Positions 41,665 through 50,560 of a DNA stretch of 64,000 bases are shown piece after piece. Location of the stretch: positions 310,001-374,000 of the forward strand of contig NZ_JBAFWZ010000001.1 in assembly GCF_036662795.1 (NCBI RefSeq), read 5' to 3'. The DNA comes from Lysinibacillus_B sp036662795. GTDB taxonomy: Bacteria; Bacillota; Bacilli; Bacillales_A; Planococcaceae. The notes beneath the pieces were generated by a model that worked only from the letters and a program-made list of their open reading frames with translations, made no database searches and was not told the origin of the DNA. Position numbers and translations under genes: made by a program. Numbering within the stretch: the stretch's first letter is position 1; each line of letters opens with the position of its first letter.

Positions 41665-43287
41665 TTAAATCTTCTGCACATTCCCTTTTAATTCATCACG
41701 TAATTTTGCTTTTAAAAACTTGCCAACGGATGTTTTCGGGATTTCATCTAAAAATACGACATCATCTGGTACCCATTTTTTCGGGAATTCCTTGGCCAAA
41801 CGCTCGAGTAATTCTTCCTTAGAAATATTATTTTTAAATTCAGGCTTTGCCACCACACAAGCTAGCGGACGTTCCATCCATTTTTCGTGTGGTACTGCAA
41901 TCACAGCTGCTTCAAAGACTTTCTCATGCGTCATTAGCGCATTTTCTAGTTCAATCGATGAGATCCATTCGCCACCAGATTTAATTAAATCTTTTGTACG
42001 ATCTGTAATTCGAATGTAACCATCCTTCGTAAACACACCAATATCCCCTGTATACAACCAGCCATCCTTAAAGGTTTCTGCTGTTCGCTCATCCTTATAG
42101 TATTCTGCGGCAATCCAAGGTCCTCTTACAAGTATTTCTCCCATGGTTTTCCCATCCCACGGTACATCGCCATTTTCATTAATGATGCGGGTTTCAACGA
42201 GCGGGAAGGTTAAACCTTGTGTTGTACGAACTTCCATCTTCTCAGCAAAGCTATAATCACTCATATCCGATGTGAAAATAGATAAGCTAATTAGTGGTGA
42301 TGTTTCCGTCATTCCATAGCCGGTGTAATAGGCAATCCCCATTTCTTCGAAGTCACGAATTAAGCCTAGTGGGGATGCTGAGCCTCCGCAAATTAAGCAG
42401 CGTAATTCGGATAAATCACGTGAATTTGATTTTTGCTCCTGCAAAACACCTAACCAAATTGTTGGTACACCAGCAGAAACAGTTACCTTATATTGTTCGA
42501 ATAAATCTAATATAAGCTGTGGTGTAAACATCGGCCCGGGTAGTACTTGTGTTGAACCGAGATTCACACAGGCAAAAGGTAATCCCCATGCATTTGCATG
42601 AAACATTGGTACGACAGGTAACACTACATCATTTTCTCTTAAACCTACACCATCTGCGAATGACATGGCTAAACTGTGTAACACAATACTACGGTGTGTA
42701 TAGACTACTCCTTTTGGCATACCAGTTGTAGCACTTGTATAACACATGCCCGCCGCTGCATTTTCATCGATATCCTCAGGAAATTGATGATCATCAGGTG
42801 CTGCCTCTACAAGCTCTTCATAGGAATAAGCATTCGGCAGTGTTGTTTTTGATAAATCCACATCGTCACCACAAATGACATATGCCTTTACCGTATTAAA
42901 ATGTGGAGCTACTGTCTCTACTAGCGGTAATAATGAATCATCTACTAATATAATCTCGTCCTCTGCATGATTTACAACATAAATAATATGCTCCGGAAAT
43001 AACCGAATATTTACCATATGCAGCACAGCACCACTACAAGGCACCGCAAAATAAGCTTCCAAATGTCGATGGTGATTCCAACAAAATGTCGCCACCTTCG
43101 TCCCTTTTGTCATACCAAGCGTTTCAAGTGCTGCTGCAAGTTTACGTGTACGCTGTGCATATTCCTTATACGTAAATTCGTGAATTATGTTTTCCGCAGT
43201 TCGTGAAATGATTTTCTTATGTCCAAAATGTCGTTCTGCTCGCTGAATAAATCCATTTAACAATAAAGGTGTATCCATCATATGCAT
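41665..43287 (-). CDS. AMP-forming medium/long-chain fatty acid-CoA ligase
   Basis: The 540-residue enzyme has the adenylate-forming signatures: P-loop YTSATTGMPKGVVYTH, YGMTETSP, the hinge region WLYTGDIGVFTKDGYIRITDRTKDLIKSGGEWISS and the catalytic lysine near the C-terminus (KTSVGKFLKAKLRDEL). It activates fatty acids to acyl-CoA via acyl-AMP. The N-terminal MHMMDTPLLLNGFIQRAERHFG is typical of the medium/long-chain branch. GAGGCGATG precedes ATG 43287. It lies 41 bases downstream of the acyl-CoA dehydrogenase gene. Confidence 0.92.
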   Translation of the reverse strand: MHMMDTPLLLNGFIQRAERHFGHKKIISRTAENIIHEFTYKEYAQRTRKLAAALETLGMTKGTKVATFCWNHHRHLEAYFAVPCSGAVLHMVNIRLFPEHIIYVVNHAEDEIILVDDSLLPLVETVAPHFNTVKAYVICGDDVDLSKTTLPNAYSYEELVEAAPDDHQFPEDIDENAAAGMCYTSATTGMPKGVVYTHRSIVLHSLAMSFADGVGLRENDVVLPVVPMFHANAWGLPFACVNLGSTQVLPGPMFTPQLILDLFEQYKVTVSAGVPTIWLGVLQEQKSNSRDLSELRCLICGGSASPLGLIRDFEEMGIAYYTGYGMTETSPLISLSIFTSDMSDYSFAEKMEVRTTQGLTFPLVETRIINENGDVPWDGKTMGEILVRGPWIAAEYYKDERTAETFKDGWLYTGDIGVFTKDGYIRITDRTKDLIKSGGEWISSIELENALMTHEKVFEAAVIAVPHEKWMERPLACVVAKPEFKNNISKEELLERLAKEFPKKWVPDDVVFLDEIPKTSVGKFLKAKLRDELKGNVQKI

Positions 43288-43328
43288 TTCTCATCGCCTC
43301 ATTTCGAGTTAGTAGATCGAGACTAAAC

Positions 43329-44468
43329 TTATAATCCTAAATTCTTCGCAATAATGGTTTTCATAATTTCATTTGTTCCGGCATAGATCGGGAGAACGGC
43401 TAAATCTCTGTAACGCCGCGCAATTTTATATTCTTCCATATAGCCATAGCCGCCGTGAAGCTGAAGACATTCGACTGCCATTTGGCGTGCCTGCTCTGAA
43501 AGCTTATACTTGGCCATAGACACGCTAGTGACAATGTCTTGATCTTCCATATGCTGCTGGATTAGTTTTTCCACAAATGCTTTACCCATCTCAACCTCGA
43601 TTGCCATTTCAGCAAGCTTAAACTGTGTATTTTGGAAGCGGCTAATCGGCTGTCCGAATGCCTTTCTTGTTTTCACATAATCGATTGTCATCTCTAGCAT
43701 TTCCTCCATCGCAATGACAGAAGTAATTGCCACACCAAGCCGTTCCTGCTGTAGCTTTTGCATTAAATAATAAAAGCCTTTCCCCTCCTCACCAAGTAAG
43801 TTTGTGACCGGTACACGACATTGATCAAAAAATAACTCGGCTGTGTCCTGTGCATGCTGGCCAACCTTTTCTAGCTTTCGTCCTTTCGTAAAACCAGGTG
43901 TCCCGTCCTCAACAACGAGAAGGCTAATACCTTTATGCCCAGCACTAGGATCAGTTACAACTACAACTATAACGACATTGCTATTAATACCGTTTGAAAT
44001 AAAGGTTTTCGAGCCGTTGACGATATAGTGATCACCGTCTCGCACTGCAGTTGTCACTATTCCAGCTAAATCAGAGCCAGCACCCGGCTCCGTCATGGCA
44101 ATGGCTGTAATGATCTCTCCAGTGACACACCCCGGTAGCCATCGCTGCTTTTGCTCTTCATTAGCGAAGCTTTCAATATAGGGAACAACAATGTCACTAT
44201 GCAGGCCAAAGCCGACTAAGCTAGAGCCAACCCTTTCTAGTTCTTCGGAAATAATGACATTATAGCGATAATCTAAACCGAGACCGCCGAACCTTTCTTC
44301 CACTTGCGGGCAAAGGTAGCCCATCTCCCCCATCTTTTTCCATACACTTTTCGGAATCTTACCTTCCTTTTCCCAAGTGTCATACTGTGGAGCAATTTCA
44401 CTCGCAATATATTTTCTCAAGCTTTTTCGAAATGCTACGTGTTCCTCGGTTTCAAAACGATAACGCAC
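43329..44468 (-). CDS. Acyl-CoA dehydrogenase
   Basis: The 379-residue flavoenzyme shows both family signatures: AMTEPGAGSDLAGI and the C-terminal YGYMEEYKIARRYRDLAVLPIYAGTNEIM. The catalytic glutamate of short/medium-chain enzymes (before GTxEI) is alanine here, while a glutamate is present in LQQERLG. That is the position used by long-chain and isovaleryl-CoA dehydrogenases. It introduces the 2,3-double bond in acyl-CoA. It lies 11 bases downstream of the SDR gene in the same cluster. Confidence 0.92.
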   Translation of the reverse strand: MRYRFETEEHVAFRKSLRKYIASEIAPQYDTWEKEGKIPKSVWKKMGEMGYLCPQVEERFGGLGLDYRYNVIISEELERVGSSLVGFGLHSDIVVPYIESFANEEQKQRWLPGCVTGEIITAIAMTEPGAGSDLAGIVTTAVRDGDHYIVNGSKTFISNGINSNVVIVVVVTDPSAGHKGISLLVVEDGTPGFTKGRKLEKVGQHAQDTAELFFDQCRVPVTNLLGEEGKGFYYLMQKLQQERLGVAITSVIAMEEMLEMTIDYVKTRKAFGQPISRFQNTQFKLAEMAIEVEMGKAFVEKLIQQHMEDQDIVTSVSMAKYKLSEQARQMAVECLQLHGGYGYMEEYKIARRYRDLAVLPIYAGTNEIMKTIIAKNLGL

Positions 44469-44479
44469 TCAATCTCCTC

Positions 44480-45247
44480 CTATTTCGGCTGCATACGAAT
44501 GGCGCCATCTAATCGAATAACCTCACCGTTTAGCATCGTATTTTCAATAATCGCTGAGACAAGCTTCGCATACTCATTCGGTTCACCTAGTCTTTTCGGG
44601 AATGGTGTCATCGCACCAAGAGATGCCCGTGCCTCCTCTGGTAGCGTCGCAAACATTGGTGTATTTATTAAGCCCGGTGCAATGGTCATGACACGAATAC
44701 CACTAGAGGCTAATTCACGAGCAATCGGTAAGGTCATGGCAACGACGCCTCCCTTTGATGCACTATAGGCAGCCTGACCAATTTGACCATCAAAAGCAGC
44801 AACCGAAGCTGTGTTAATAATGACACCTCGCTGACCATCCACATCTGGTGCATTATTCTCCATTGCGGCAGCAACGAGCCGGATCATATTAAATGTACCT
44901 GATAAATTGACCCGAAGTACTCGCTCAAAATCATCAAGTGCATGAATGCCACGCTTTGATAATAGTTTTTGTGCAATGGCGATCCCAGCACAATTAACTG
45001 CCACATTAATGAAGCCAAATGCTTCTTTTCCTTTTGAGATCGCTGCTTGAACCTGTTCTTCACAGGTCACATCAGTCTTAACATAAAGCACAGCATCGCA
45101 CAGCTCACGAAGAAGTGATTCCGCTCGTTCATCCTGCAAATCAGCAATAATTGCCTTTCCTCCGTAAGCTACAATGTTTCGTACAGTTGCTTCTCCCAGA
45201 CCTGATGCACCACCTGTTACGATAGCAACAACATCCTTTAATTCCAT
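44480..45247 (-). CDS. SDR family 3-hydroxyacyl-CoA dehydrogenase-like protein
   Basis: The 255-residue Rossmann protein carries TGGASGLGEATVRN, the acidic NAD-selecting IADLQDER, NCAGIA, and catalytic NTASVAAFDGQIGQAAYSASKGG. The sequence, including MIRLVAAAMENN and INTPMFATLPEE, resembles mitochondrial-type 2 3-hydroxyacyl-CoA dehydrogenase (HSD17B10-like). It would oxidise 3-hydroxyacyl-CoA for the thiolase whose gene ends 12 bases upstream. No separate enoyl-CoA hydratase is in this cluster. Confidence 0.9.
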   Translation of the reverse strand: MELKDVVAIVTGGASGLGEATVRNIVAYGGKAIIADLQDERAESLLRELCDAVLYVKTDVTCEEQVQAAISKGKEAFGFINVAVNCAGIAIAQKLLSKRGIHALDDFERVLRVNLSGTFNMIRLVAAAMENNAPDVDGQRGVIINTASVAAFDGQIGQAAYSASKGGVVAMTLPIARELASSGIRVMTIAPGLINTPMFATLPEEARASLGAMTPFPKRLGEPNEYAKLVSAIIENTMLNGEVIRLDGAIRMQPK

Positions 45248-45259
45248 GAGCAGTCCCCC

Positions 45260-46381
45260 CTATAGCCTTTCGATAATTGTAGCGTTTGCCATACCCATGC
45301 CTTCACAAATGGCGATTAAGCCGTAGCGATGATTTTCTCGTTGCATTCGGTAAAGCATTGTCGTTAGTAGCTTCGTACCTGTTGCCCCTAAAGGATGCCC
45401 TAATGCAATAGCACCACCATCGGGATTTAGCTTTTCTATATCGGCCCCAAGCTCCCTCGCCCAAATGATTGGCACAGGTGCAAATGCCTCATTCACCTCA
45501 TACGTATCCATATCATCCATTGTTAAACCGGCTTTAGCTAATACTTTTTTCGTTGCCTCAATGGGTCCCGTCAGCATTAATGTTGGATCAGAGCCTACCA
45601 CCGATCTTGCTACAACTTTCGCAAGTGGCTTAATCTCTAGCTCCTTCGCTTTCTCGGCATACATAATGACGACAGCTGAAGCACCATCACTCATTTGTGA
45701 GGCATTGCCAGCCGAAATCACTCCATCCTCTTTAAATACTTTTTTTAACCCTTGTAGCACCTCAACCGTTGTCCCATGACGAGGTCCTTCATCTCGAGAA
45801 AAATCGCCAATCTCTACTATTTCCTCTTGAAAATGACCCGCCTCTCCAGCACGAATTGCTCGTTCATGACTAAGCACAGAAAAGTGATTTATCTCTTCCT
45901 TCGTTAAGTTCCACTGTTCCGCCATTTTCTCCGCCGATAAGCCTTGATGAATAATTTCATATTTTTCTTGTAAACGCTTTCCTTCATGTGCACCTTCCAT
46001 ATTAGAAAACATCGGCACACGACTCATGCTCTCTACGCCACCTGCAATAATAACATCCATATCTCCAGCTAGAATCGCTTGTGCTGCAAAATGAACTGCC
46101 TGTAAGCTTGACCCACATTGTCGATCAATTGTGACACCAGGTACCTCAATTGGAAAGCCTGCCATAAGTGCCGCTGTTCTGGCAATATTTGCTCCCTGCT
46201 CCATCGTTTGCGAAACACAGCCAAGAATAACATCCTCTACTAGCGCTTTTTCAATCCCTGCTCTTTTAACGACCTCTTCTAAAACATCCGCTGCTAAATC
46301 GTCTGCTCTGACGTCTGCAAATGCCCCTCGGCTTCGACCTACTGCTGTTCGTGCCGCTGCTACAATTACGGCTTCTCTCAT
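45260..46381 (-). CDS. Thiolase (acetyl-CoA C-acyltransferase)
   Basis: The 373-residue enzyme has the nucleophilic cysteine in DRQCGSSLQAVHFAAQAI, the NEAFAP motif, the catalytic histidine in GGAIALGHPLGATG and the second cysteine in AICEGMGMANATII. It cleaves 3-ketoacyl-CoA to acetyl-CoA and a shortened acyl-CoA, or runs the reverse condensation. It is slightly shorter than usual (about 390) but lacks none of the motifs. It is cotranscribed with the acyl-CoA ligase gene 18 bases upstream. Confidence 0.93.
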   Translation of the reverse strand: MREAVIVAAARTAVGRSRGAFADVRADDLAADVLEEVVKRAGIEKALVEDVILGCVSQTMEQGANIARTAALMAGFPIEVPGVTIDRQCGSSLQAVHFAAQAILAGDMDVIIAGGVESMSRVPMFSNMEGAHEGKRLQEKYEIIHQGLSAEKMAEQWNLTKEEINHFSVLSHERAIRAGEAGHFQEEIVEIGDFSRDEGPRHGTTVEVLQGLKKVFKEDGVISAGNASQMSDGASAVVIMYAEKAKELEIKPLAKVVARSVVGSDPTLMLTGPIEATKKVLAKAGLTMDDMDTYEVNEAFAPVPIIWARELGADIEKLNPDGGAIALGHPLGATGTKLLTTMLYRMQRENHRYGLIAICEGMGMANATIIERL

Positions 46382-46399
46382 TTCTCCATTTCCTCCCCT

Positions 46400-47920
46400 T
46401 TATGCATTTGTACGTTGCCACTGTTCTCGTAAATGATATTTAAGTATTTTCCCAGAGGCGTTTCTTGGTAAGGCATCTGTAAAGATAAAATGGCGAGGAA
46501 TCTTATAGCCTGCTAAGCTTTGACGACAAAACGCTTGCACCTCGTCTGTCAGAAGCTGTTCTCCCTCTTTCGGCACAATAATCGCCGTAACAATTTCGCC
46601 CCACTTCGGATCCGGCAAGCCGATAATTGCTGCCTCTAATATTTGAGGGTGACTGTTCAATACTTGCTCCACCTCAACGGAATATACATTTTCGCCGCCT
46701 GAAATGATCATGTCCTTTTTACGATCAACGAGTGTAATATACCCATCCTCATCAACCGTTGCCAAATCCCCTGTTAAAAGCCAGCCATCGCGAAACGTTT
46801 TTTGCGTTTCTTCAGGTTTTTTATAGTATTCTTTCATCACAGAGCTGCTTCGAATAATAAACTCTCCTACCTGACCTGGCACTACATCTTCCATTCTTTC
46901 ATTCACTACTCGTGCATTTAAAAACGGCATGGCCTTTCCTGCTGCTCCTAGCTTTGTTTTATGTTCTTCAGGCGTTAATACAACTCCACCTGGCCCGCCC
47001 TCTGTTAAGCCACAGCAGTTATAAAATTGGTCAGTACCGAGGTAATCCATCGTTGCTTGGATGAGACCTGGAGACATTGGTGCTGCTCCGTAATTGCACA
47101 TCCGAATCGTCGATAAATTAAAGCTTCCTTTTGGCACCTGTAGCATTGCATTGTACATGGCAGGTACAGCAAAAAATATCGATACCTCATGGTGCTGAAT
47201 CGCTTTTTGTGCCTCTACAGGGTGGAAATCACGCTGAACGATTAACGTTGCCCCTGTGAAAAATGTTGACGTTAAAATCATATTCAGCCCTGCAGAATGA
47301 AACGCCGGTGCAACGAGTAAATATACGTCATCCTCTGTCATTTTTGTCATGACATTTACAGACATATTTAAACTAGTAATATTGCTGTGCGAAAACAGTG
47401 CTCCCTTTGGCCGTCCAGTCGTACCTGATGTATAGAGGATTTGTGCATCATCTGTTGGTAAAATAGATACAGATGGCTCTTCCTTTAGTTGAGATTGAAT
47501 GAGTGACCATTCAGTTGCCCCTTCAATTTTGCCACCAACATTAAATAAAGCAATTGATGCCTCTAGCTGCTGCGCTGCCTTCTTAACAACATCAGTAAAC
47601 TCTTCATCAAAAATGACTGCGACAGAATCGGATTGCTGCAAAATATAGGAGAGTTCAGGTTGTGTTAAACGGAAATTAATCGGGACAACCACACCACCCG
47701 CCTTCCATATCGAGTAGGCTGCAATAATAAAAGCATCAGAGTTTTTCAAAAATAAGCTTACTTTATCCCCCTTTTGAATTCCTTGGGCGATCAAACCATG
47801 ACTATAGCGATTGATTTCTTCATTTAGTTCTTGATAAGAGTACGTCTTTTCCCCGTAGACAAGTGCAGTGTGATCCGGTGTACGATGTGCATGATACAAT
47901 ATTGGTTTCGTCAAATCCAT
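46400..47920 (-). CDS. AMP-forming long-chain acyl-CoA ligase
   Basis: The 506-residue adenylate-forming enzyme has P-loop LYTSGTTGRPKGALFSH, YNCCGLTEGGPGGV, the hinge GWLLTGDLATVDEDGYITLVDRKKDMIISGGENVYS and the C-terminal lysine motif LPRNASGKILKYHLR. It is a second ligase, less than half identical by eye to the one at 41665, and probably has a different chain-length preference. It is the first gene of the ligase-thiolase-SDR-dehydrogenase-ligase cluster. The upstream interval holds element B. Confidence 0.92.
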   Translation of the reverse strand: MDLTKPILYHAHRTPDHTALVYGEKTYSYQELNEEINRYSHGLIAQGIQKGDKVSLFLKNSDAFIIAAYSIWKAGGVVVPINFRLTQPELSYILQQSDSVAVIFDEEFTDVVKKAAQQLEASIALFNVGGKIEGATEWSLIQSQLKEEPSVSILPTDDAQILYTSGTTGRPKGALFSHSNITSLNMSVNVMTKMTEDDVYLLVAPAFHSAGLNMILTSTFFTGATLIVQRDFHPVEAQKAIQHHEVSIFFAVPAMYNAMLQVPKGSFNLSTIRMCNYGAAPMSPGLIQATMDYLGTDQFYNCCGLTEGGPGGVVLTPEEHKTKLGAAGKAMPFLNARVVNERMEDVVPGQVGEFIIRSSSVMKEYYKKPEETQKTFRDGWLLTGDLATVDEDGYITLVDRKKDMIISGGENVYSVEVEQVLNSHPQILEAAIIGLPDPKWGEIVTAIIVPKEGEQLLTDEVQAFCRQSLAGYKIPRHFIFTDALPRNASGKILKYHLREQWQRTNA

Positions 47921-48193
47921 TTCCTCACGCTCCTAAATAAAGAATGTTTAAATTTCGCAGCCTTTGTTTTTTCTAATTAAGATAAAATCTCAAGCTATAA
48001 AATTTAAATCTACTAATTCTATATTTAGAAAAAGGGAAAAGTATTCATCGTAAAACAAAATAAAGCACTAATAGGCATTACCAATTTTAGTTCTCATACC
48101 CCTATTCCAATAGAACATTTTATTATTTTAGGTATGATTAGAATCACACAAATTATAGAAAAGTGGGGAGTTGTGTCGAGACAAGCGCTGAAA

Positions 48194-48308
48194 GGCCGAA
48201 GCGAAAGTACACGTTCCAGCACATTAGGCCAAGGGAGTAGAGCGCGACCTCGAGCATGCGGCGCGAATACCTAGACTCTCCTTAAACTTGAAAAAACTAA
48301 TACTTTCT
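48194..48308 (+). repeat. Intergenic element, copy B (partner at 29739-29853)
   Basis: It aligns gap-free with the 29.7-kb copy. CCGAAGCGAAAG, GCATGCGGCGC and TTAAACTTGAAAAAACT recur at the same internal spacing (58 and 28 bases). It is GC-rich in an AT-rich interval (47921-48355) that otherwise holds no gene. No plus-strand gene follows it closely, so it is not simply a leader. A -10-like TATGAT occurs near 48133. Confidence 0.55.
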
Positions 48309-48315
48309 TACCCAT

Positions 48316-48350
48316 TAAAAAAGCCTGTTAGATAATAATCTAACAGACCT
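48316..48350 (-). terminator. Terminator of ytxJ
   Basis: On the minus strand GTCTGTTAGAT pairs with ATCTAACAGGC around a 4-base loop, followed by six T residues. Confidence 0.9.
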
Positions 48351-48355
48351 TCTAG

Positions 48356-48676
48356 TTATGCCAATGCCTGAGTGAGGGCACTGGCTGTAATTTTATAATG
48401 CGTTGCCTGCCAAGTTGCTTTTCCGTTGCTAACGACTAGCACTTGCGGCGATGCATGTTGTACTCCTAAATCCTTTGCAATTTCATTTGAAACATCGCGA
48501 TGCTCGATCACCTTTACTACATAGCCAGTCTGTAACTCGACTGAGGCGAACTCACGAAAAGCTGCCGCGCTAATCGGACAGGTTGTACTATGCTTTAACA
48601 CAACAATCGGCTGTTCATTTGAAGAAGCTAAAATTTGATTCCACTGATTAATATCAACAATTTCTATAATATTCAC
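48356..48676 (-). CDS. ytxJ: Bacillithiol-system thioredoxin-like protein YtxJ
   Basis: The 106-residue protein has the thioredoxin-like fold with the single-cysteine active site HSTTCPISAAAFREF characteristic of YtxJ, and the cis-proline segment ASPQVLVV. It is linked with bacillithiol redox chemistry (a monothiol bacilliredoxin-type protein), so it supports a bacillithiol-using Bacillales host. It is a single gene closed by a terminator. Confidence 0.93.
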   Translation of the reverse strand: MNIIEIVDINQWNQILASSNEQPIVVLKHSTTCPISAAAFREFASVELQTGYVVKVIEHRDVSNEIAKDLGVQHASPQVLVVSNGKATWQATHYKITASALTQALA

Positions 48677-48784
48677 TTACTCGATCCTCCCTCTAGACGT
48701 TTTGAAGCATTGTCTCACTCTATTTTAATCTCTGCTCCAGGGATTATCCAATCCGTTGCCTTAATGTGGCTTATGTACTCTCAC

Positions 48785-48832
48785 AAAAAAAGGAACTCCT
48801 TCTTCAGGTAAGGGTTCCCTTTCGTTTTATGA
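48785..48832 (-). terminator. Terminator of cwlJ
   Basis: On the minus strand AAAGGGAAC and GTTCCTTTT (extended by CTT/AAG) form a stem followed by seven or so T residues. Confidence 0.8.
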
Positions 48833-48843
48833 GAATGGTGCTT

Positions 48844-49284
48844 CTATCCAATATAGACGCCTTCACATGTATTCGCTAAGGGCTCATAAAAGCAATGTTT
48901 TTTGAATTGACCTGTAAATGGTTGACCGTACCATGTTTGAGGACACGGTGCATATGGATTAAAATACCAGAGAGCATATTTGCCCGGGTGCTCTCGCCAA
49001 TAATCCAACGTCATCTTCGCTAATCTTTTTTCATTTTCTCTAGCACGTTGGTAAAACATATTCCCCTTTTGAACAGCCTCAAACGAATAATTCCCACCCT
49101 GTATTTGAAAAATAACATCTTCAACTGTTCTTAAATCTTTAAAATCAAGGCAATTCGATACTAGACGATTAACGATAACATTTCCAACATACAACATCCC
49201 TTGGTTACCTTCACCCTCAGCCTCTGCTCTCATCATCCTTGCCATTAAGGCAACATCAGCGTCACGGTATTTTGCTCTTGGCAA
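48844..49284 (-). CDS. cwlJ: Spore cortex-lytic hydrolase CwlJ
   Basis: The 146-residue protein matches the SleB/CwlJ catalytic domain: ADVALMARMMRAEAEGEGNQGMLYVGNV, with the catalytic Glu in the RAEAEGEG segment, then FYQRARENEKRLA, ALWYFNPYAPCPQTWYGQPF and the end KKHCFYEPLANTCEGVY. CwlJ degrades spore cortex during Ca-DPA-triggered germination. The start at TTG 49284 is chosen because GAGGTGAG lies four bases upstream and the length then equals that of known CwlJ proteins. A longer in-frame start at 49377 lacks support. GerQ, its usual partner, is not adjacent. Confidence 0.93.
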   Translation of the reverse strand: MPRAKYRDADVALMARMMRAEAEGEGNQGMLYVGNVIVNRLVSNCLDFKDLRTVEDVIFQIQGGNYSFEAVQKGNMFYQRARENEKRLAKMTLDYWREHPGKYALWYFNPYAPCPQTWYGQPFTGQFKKHCFYEPLANTCEGVYIG

Positions 49285-49330
49285 TTTACTCACCTCAGCA
49301 TATAGTATGAAGAAAACCTCGTTGATGTCA

Positions 49331-49450
49331 TCATTGTTTGTGAAAAATGAAGACTGACTTATTGTAAAGGTGTACACATCGCTTCAAGCGGTTATGATAT
49401 AAAACCAAACTAATCCCCATAAAAGCTACAAGCAAGAGTAACCATTCCAT
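49331..49450 (-). CDS. Possible small membrane peptide upstream of cwlJ, 39 aa
   Basis: ATG 49450 follows ATGGAGGG by about six bases and opens a 39-residue frame with one hydrophobic helix (MEWLLLLVAFMGISLVLYH) and a basic tail (NRLKRCVHLYNKSVFIFHKQ). It ends 46 bases before cwlJ on the same strand, so it may be cotranscribed and expressed in sporulation. The ribosome binding site and TM-plus-basic-tail pattern support it; its size limits certainty. Confidence 0.5.
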   Translation of the reverse strand: MEWLLLLVAFMGISLVLYHNRLKRCVHLYNKSVFIFHKQ

Positions 49451-49532
49451 CGAATCCCTCCATTCATATCATATGCGCTATTTTTTATCTATTTACCAAA
49501 ATACCCATTTCTACATTAGCATAATTATCCAA

Positions 49533-49581
49533 CAAAAAAAATCAAATCTCCTCAAATAAGTTTTTAGATGGAGATTTGATT
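49533..49581 (-). terminator. Terminator of the GntR-ABC operon
   Basis: On the minus strand AATCAAATCTCC pairs perfectly with GGAGATTTGATT, followed by eight T residues. The loop is 18 bases. Confidence 0.85.
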
Positions 49582-49589
49582 ATATTCGC

Positions 49590-49907
49590 TTACCTTAGCT
49601 TCCAAGGGTATTTATGGATTGGCTTCTTTTTGAAATTATCGATTATGGCACCTAAAACGCCAGGTACAAAAAGTGTCATACAGAAGAAGGCAGTAAAAAT
49701 ATTGAAGTGTGTTGTTTCATAGTAAGAGAACAACCTGATGAATGTTGCAGATTCGGCAATCCTTCCAAGAAGAGTGCCATTTATCTCTCTCAAATTGGGA
49801 ATCCAACCACCCCCTTCTAATGCTATGAACATTAACTGTGATAATAAAAATGCAGCTAATAAAGCCACCCACTTTTTTCTCACAAATAGATAAGATGTAG
49901 CCAACAT
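49590..49907 (-). CDS. Small membrane protein of the YtrA-type ABC operon, 105 aa
   Basis: The 105-residue protein has two membrane segments (about 12-32, VALLAAFLLSQLMFIALEGG, and about 70-88, FTAFFCMTLFVPGVLGAII). An extracytoplasmic loop lies between them, and the tail is basic (NFKKKPIHKYPWKLR). GGAAGGG precedes ATG 49907, 14 bases after the permease gene. No domain is recognised. As the last gene of a GntR-ATPase-permease operon, it is likely an accessory subunit of that transporter. Confidence 0.78.
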   Translation of the reverse strand: MLATSYLFVRKKWVALLAAFLLSQLMFIALEGGGWIPNLREINGTLLGRIAESATFIRLFSYYETTHFNIFTAFFCMTLFVPGVLGAIIDNFKKKPIHKYPWKLR

Positions 49908-49921
49908 ATTACCCTTCCTTG

Positions 49922-50560
49922 CTAAAACGCCTTTTTACTATAAATACGAATGGACAATAGCCATGAACATCCAAATACAACAAGCACAATCATTGTAAAT
50001 AACAAGTACAACTGTCCATCTTGCATACTGAATAATTTATGTGCAAACCATTCCACTTTTTGTTGTAAGTCCATTTTATCTTTATAGTTTGGAGCTATTT
50101 TCGGAACAACAAAATTAACAATGACCATCGATAAGACAAACAAGATAAAAAAACCAGGTAGCAAATATTGACTTTTGAATTTATAAGAAAATGGAAAAGA
50201 AAACGAAACAAAAATCAAAACGAGACTCACAACAAGTAACGATTCTTTCCAATCGATTCTTTCACCATGAATAATTAAATTGCCAATTATAACAGTACTT
50301 ACAATAATCAAGGAAAAAATGATAGCACCAATATATTTCGAACAAACAATCTCTTTTCGCGTATAAGGGAGTGAATTAAGAAAATTATTGATGGAAGGTT
50401 TTTCATCTATATTAAAAGCGCTCGTAATAATGACAATGCTACACAAAACGCCTAACCATATCGATGAAGTGCCTATCATTAAGTAAACAAATAAAAACGG
50501 AAGCAATAATATAAAATTAGTTTTTTGAATCATAATATCTTTCCGAATTAACTTAAACAT
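49922..50560 (-). CDS. ABC-2 type permease subunit
   Basis: The 212-residue membrane protein has about six helices. It starts MFKLIRKDIMIQKTNFILLLPFLF and has the cytoplasmic coupling region FLNSLPYTRKEIVCSKYIGAIIF common to ABC-2 permeases of YtrC/BcrB type. ATG 50560 is chosen because AGGGAG lies eight bases upstream; it overlaps the end of the ATPase gene by a few bases. It forms the membrane part of the exporter encoded with the ATPase at 50553-51422. The substrate may be a cell-envelope-active compound or lipid, by analogy. Confidence 0.87.
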   Translation of the reverse strand: MFKLIRKDIMIQKTNFILLLPFLFVYLMIGTSSIWLGVLCSIVIITSAFNIDEKPSINNFLNSLPYTRKEIVCSKYIGAIIFSLIIVSTVIIGNLIIHGERIDWKESLLVVSLVLIFVSFSFPFSYKFKSQYLLPGFFILFVLSMVIVNFVVPKIAPNYKDKMDLQQKVEWFAHKLFSMQDGQLYLLFTMIVLVVFGCSWLLSIRIYSKKAF

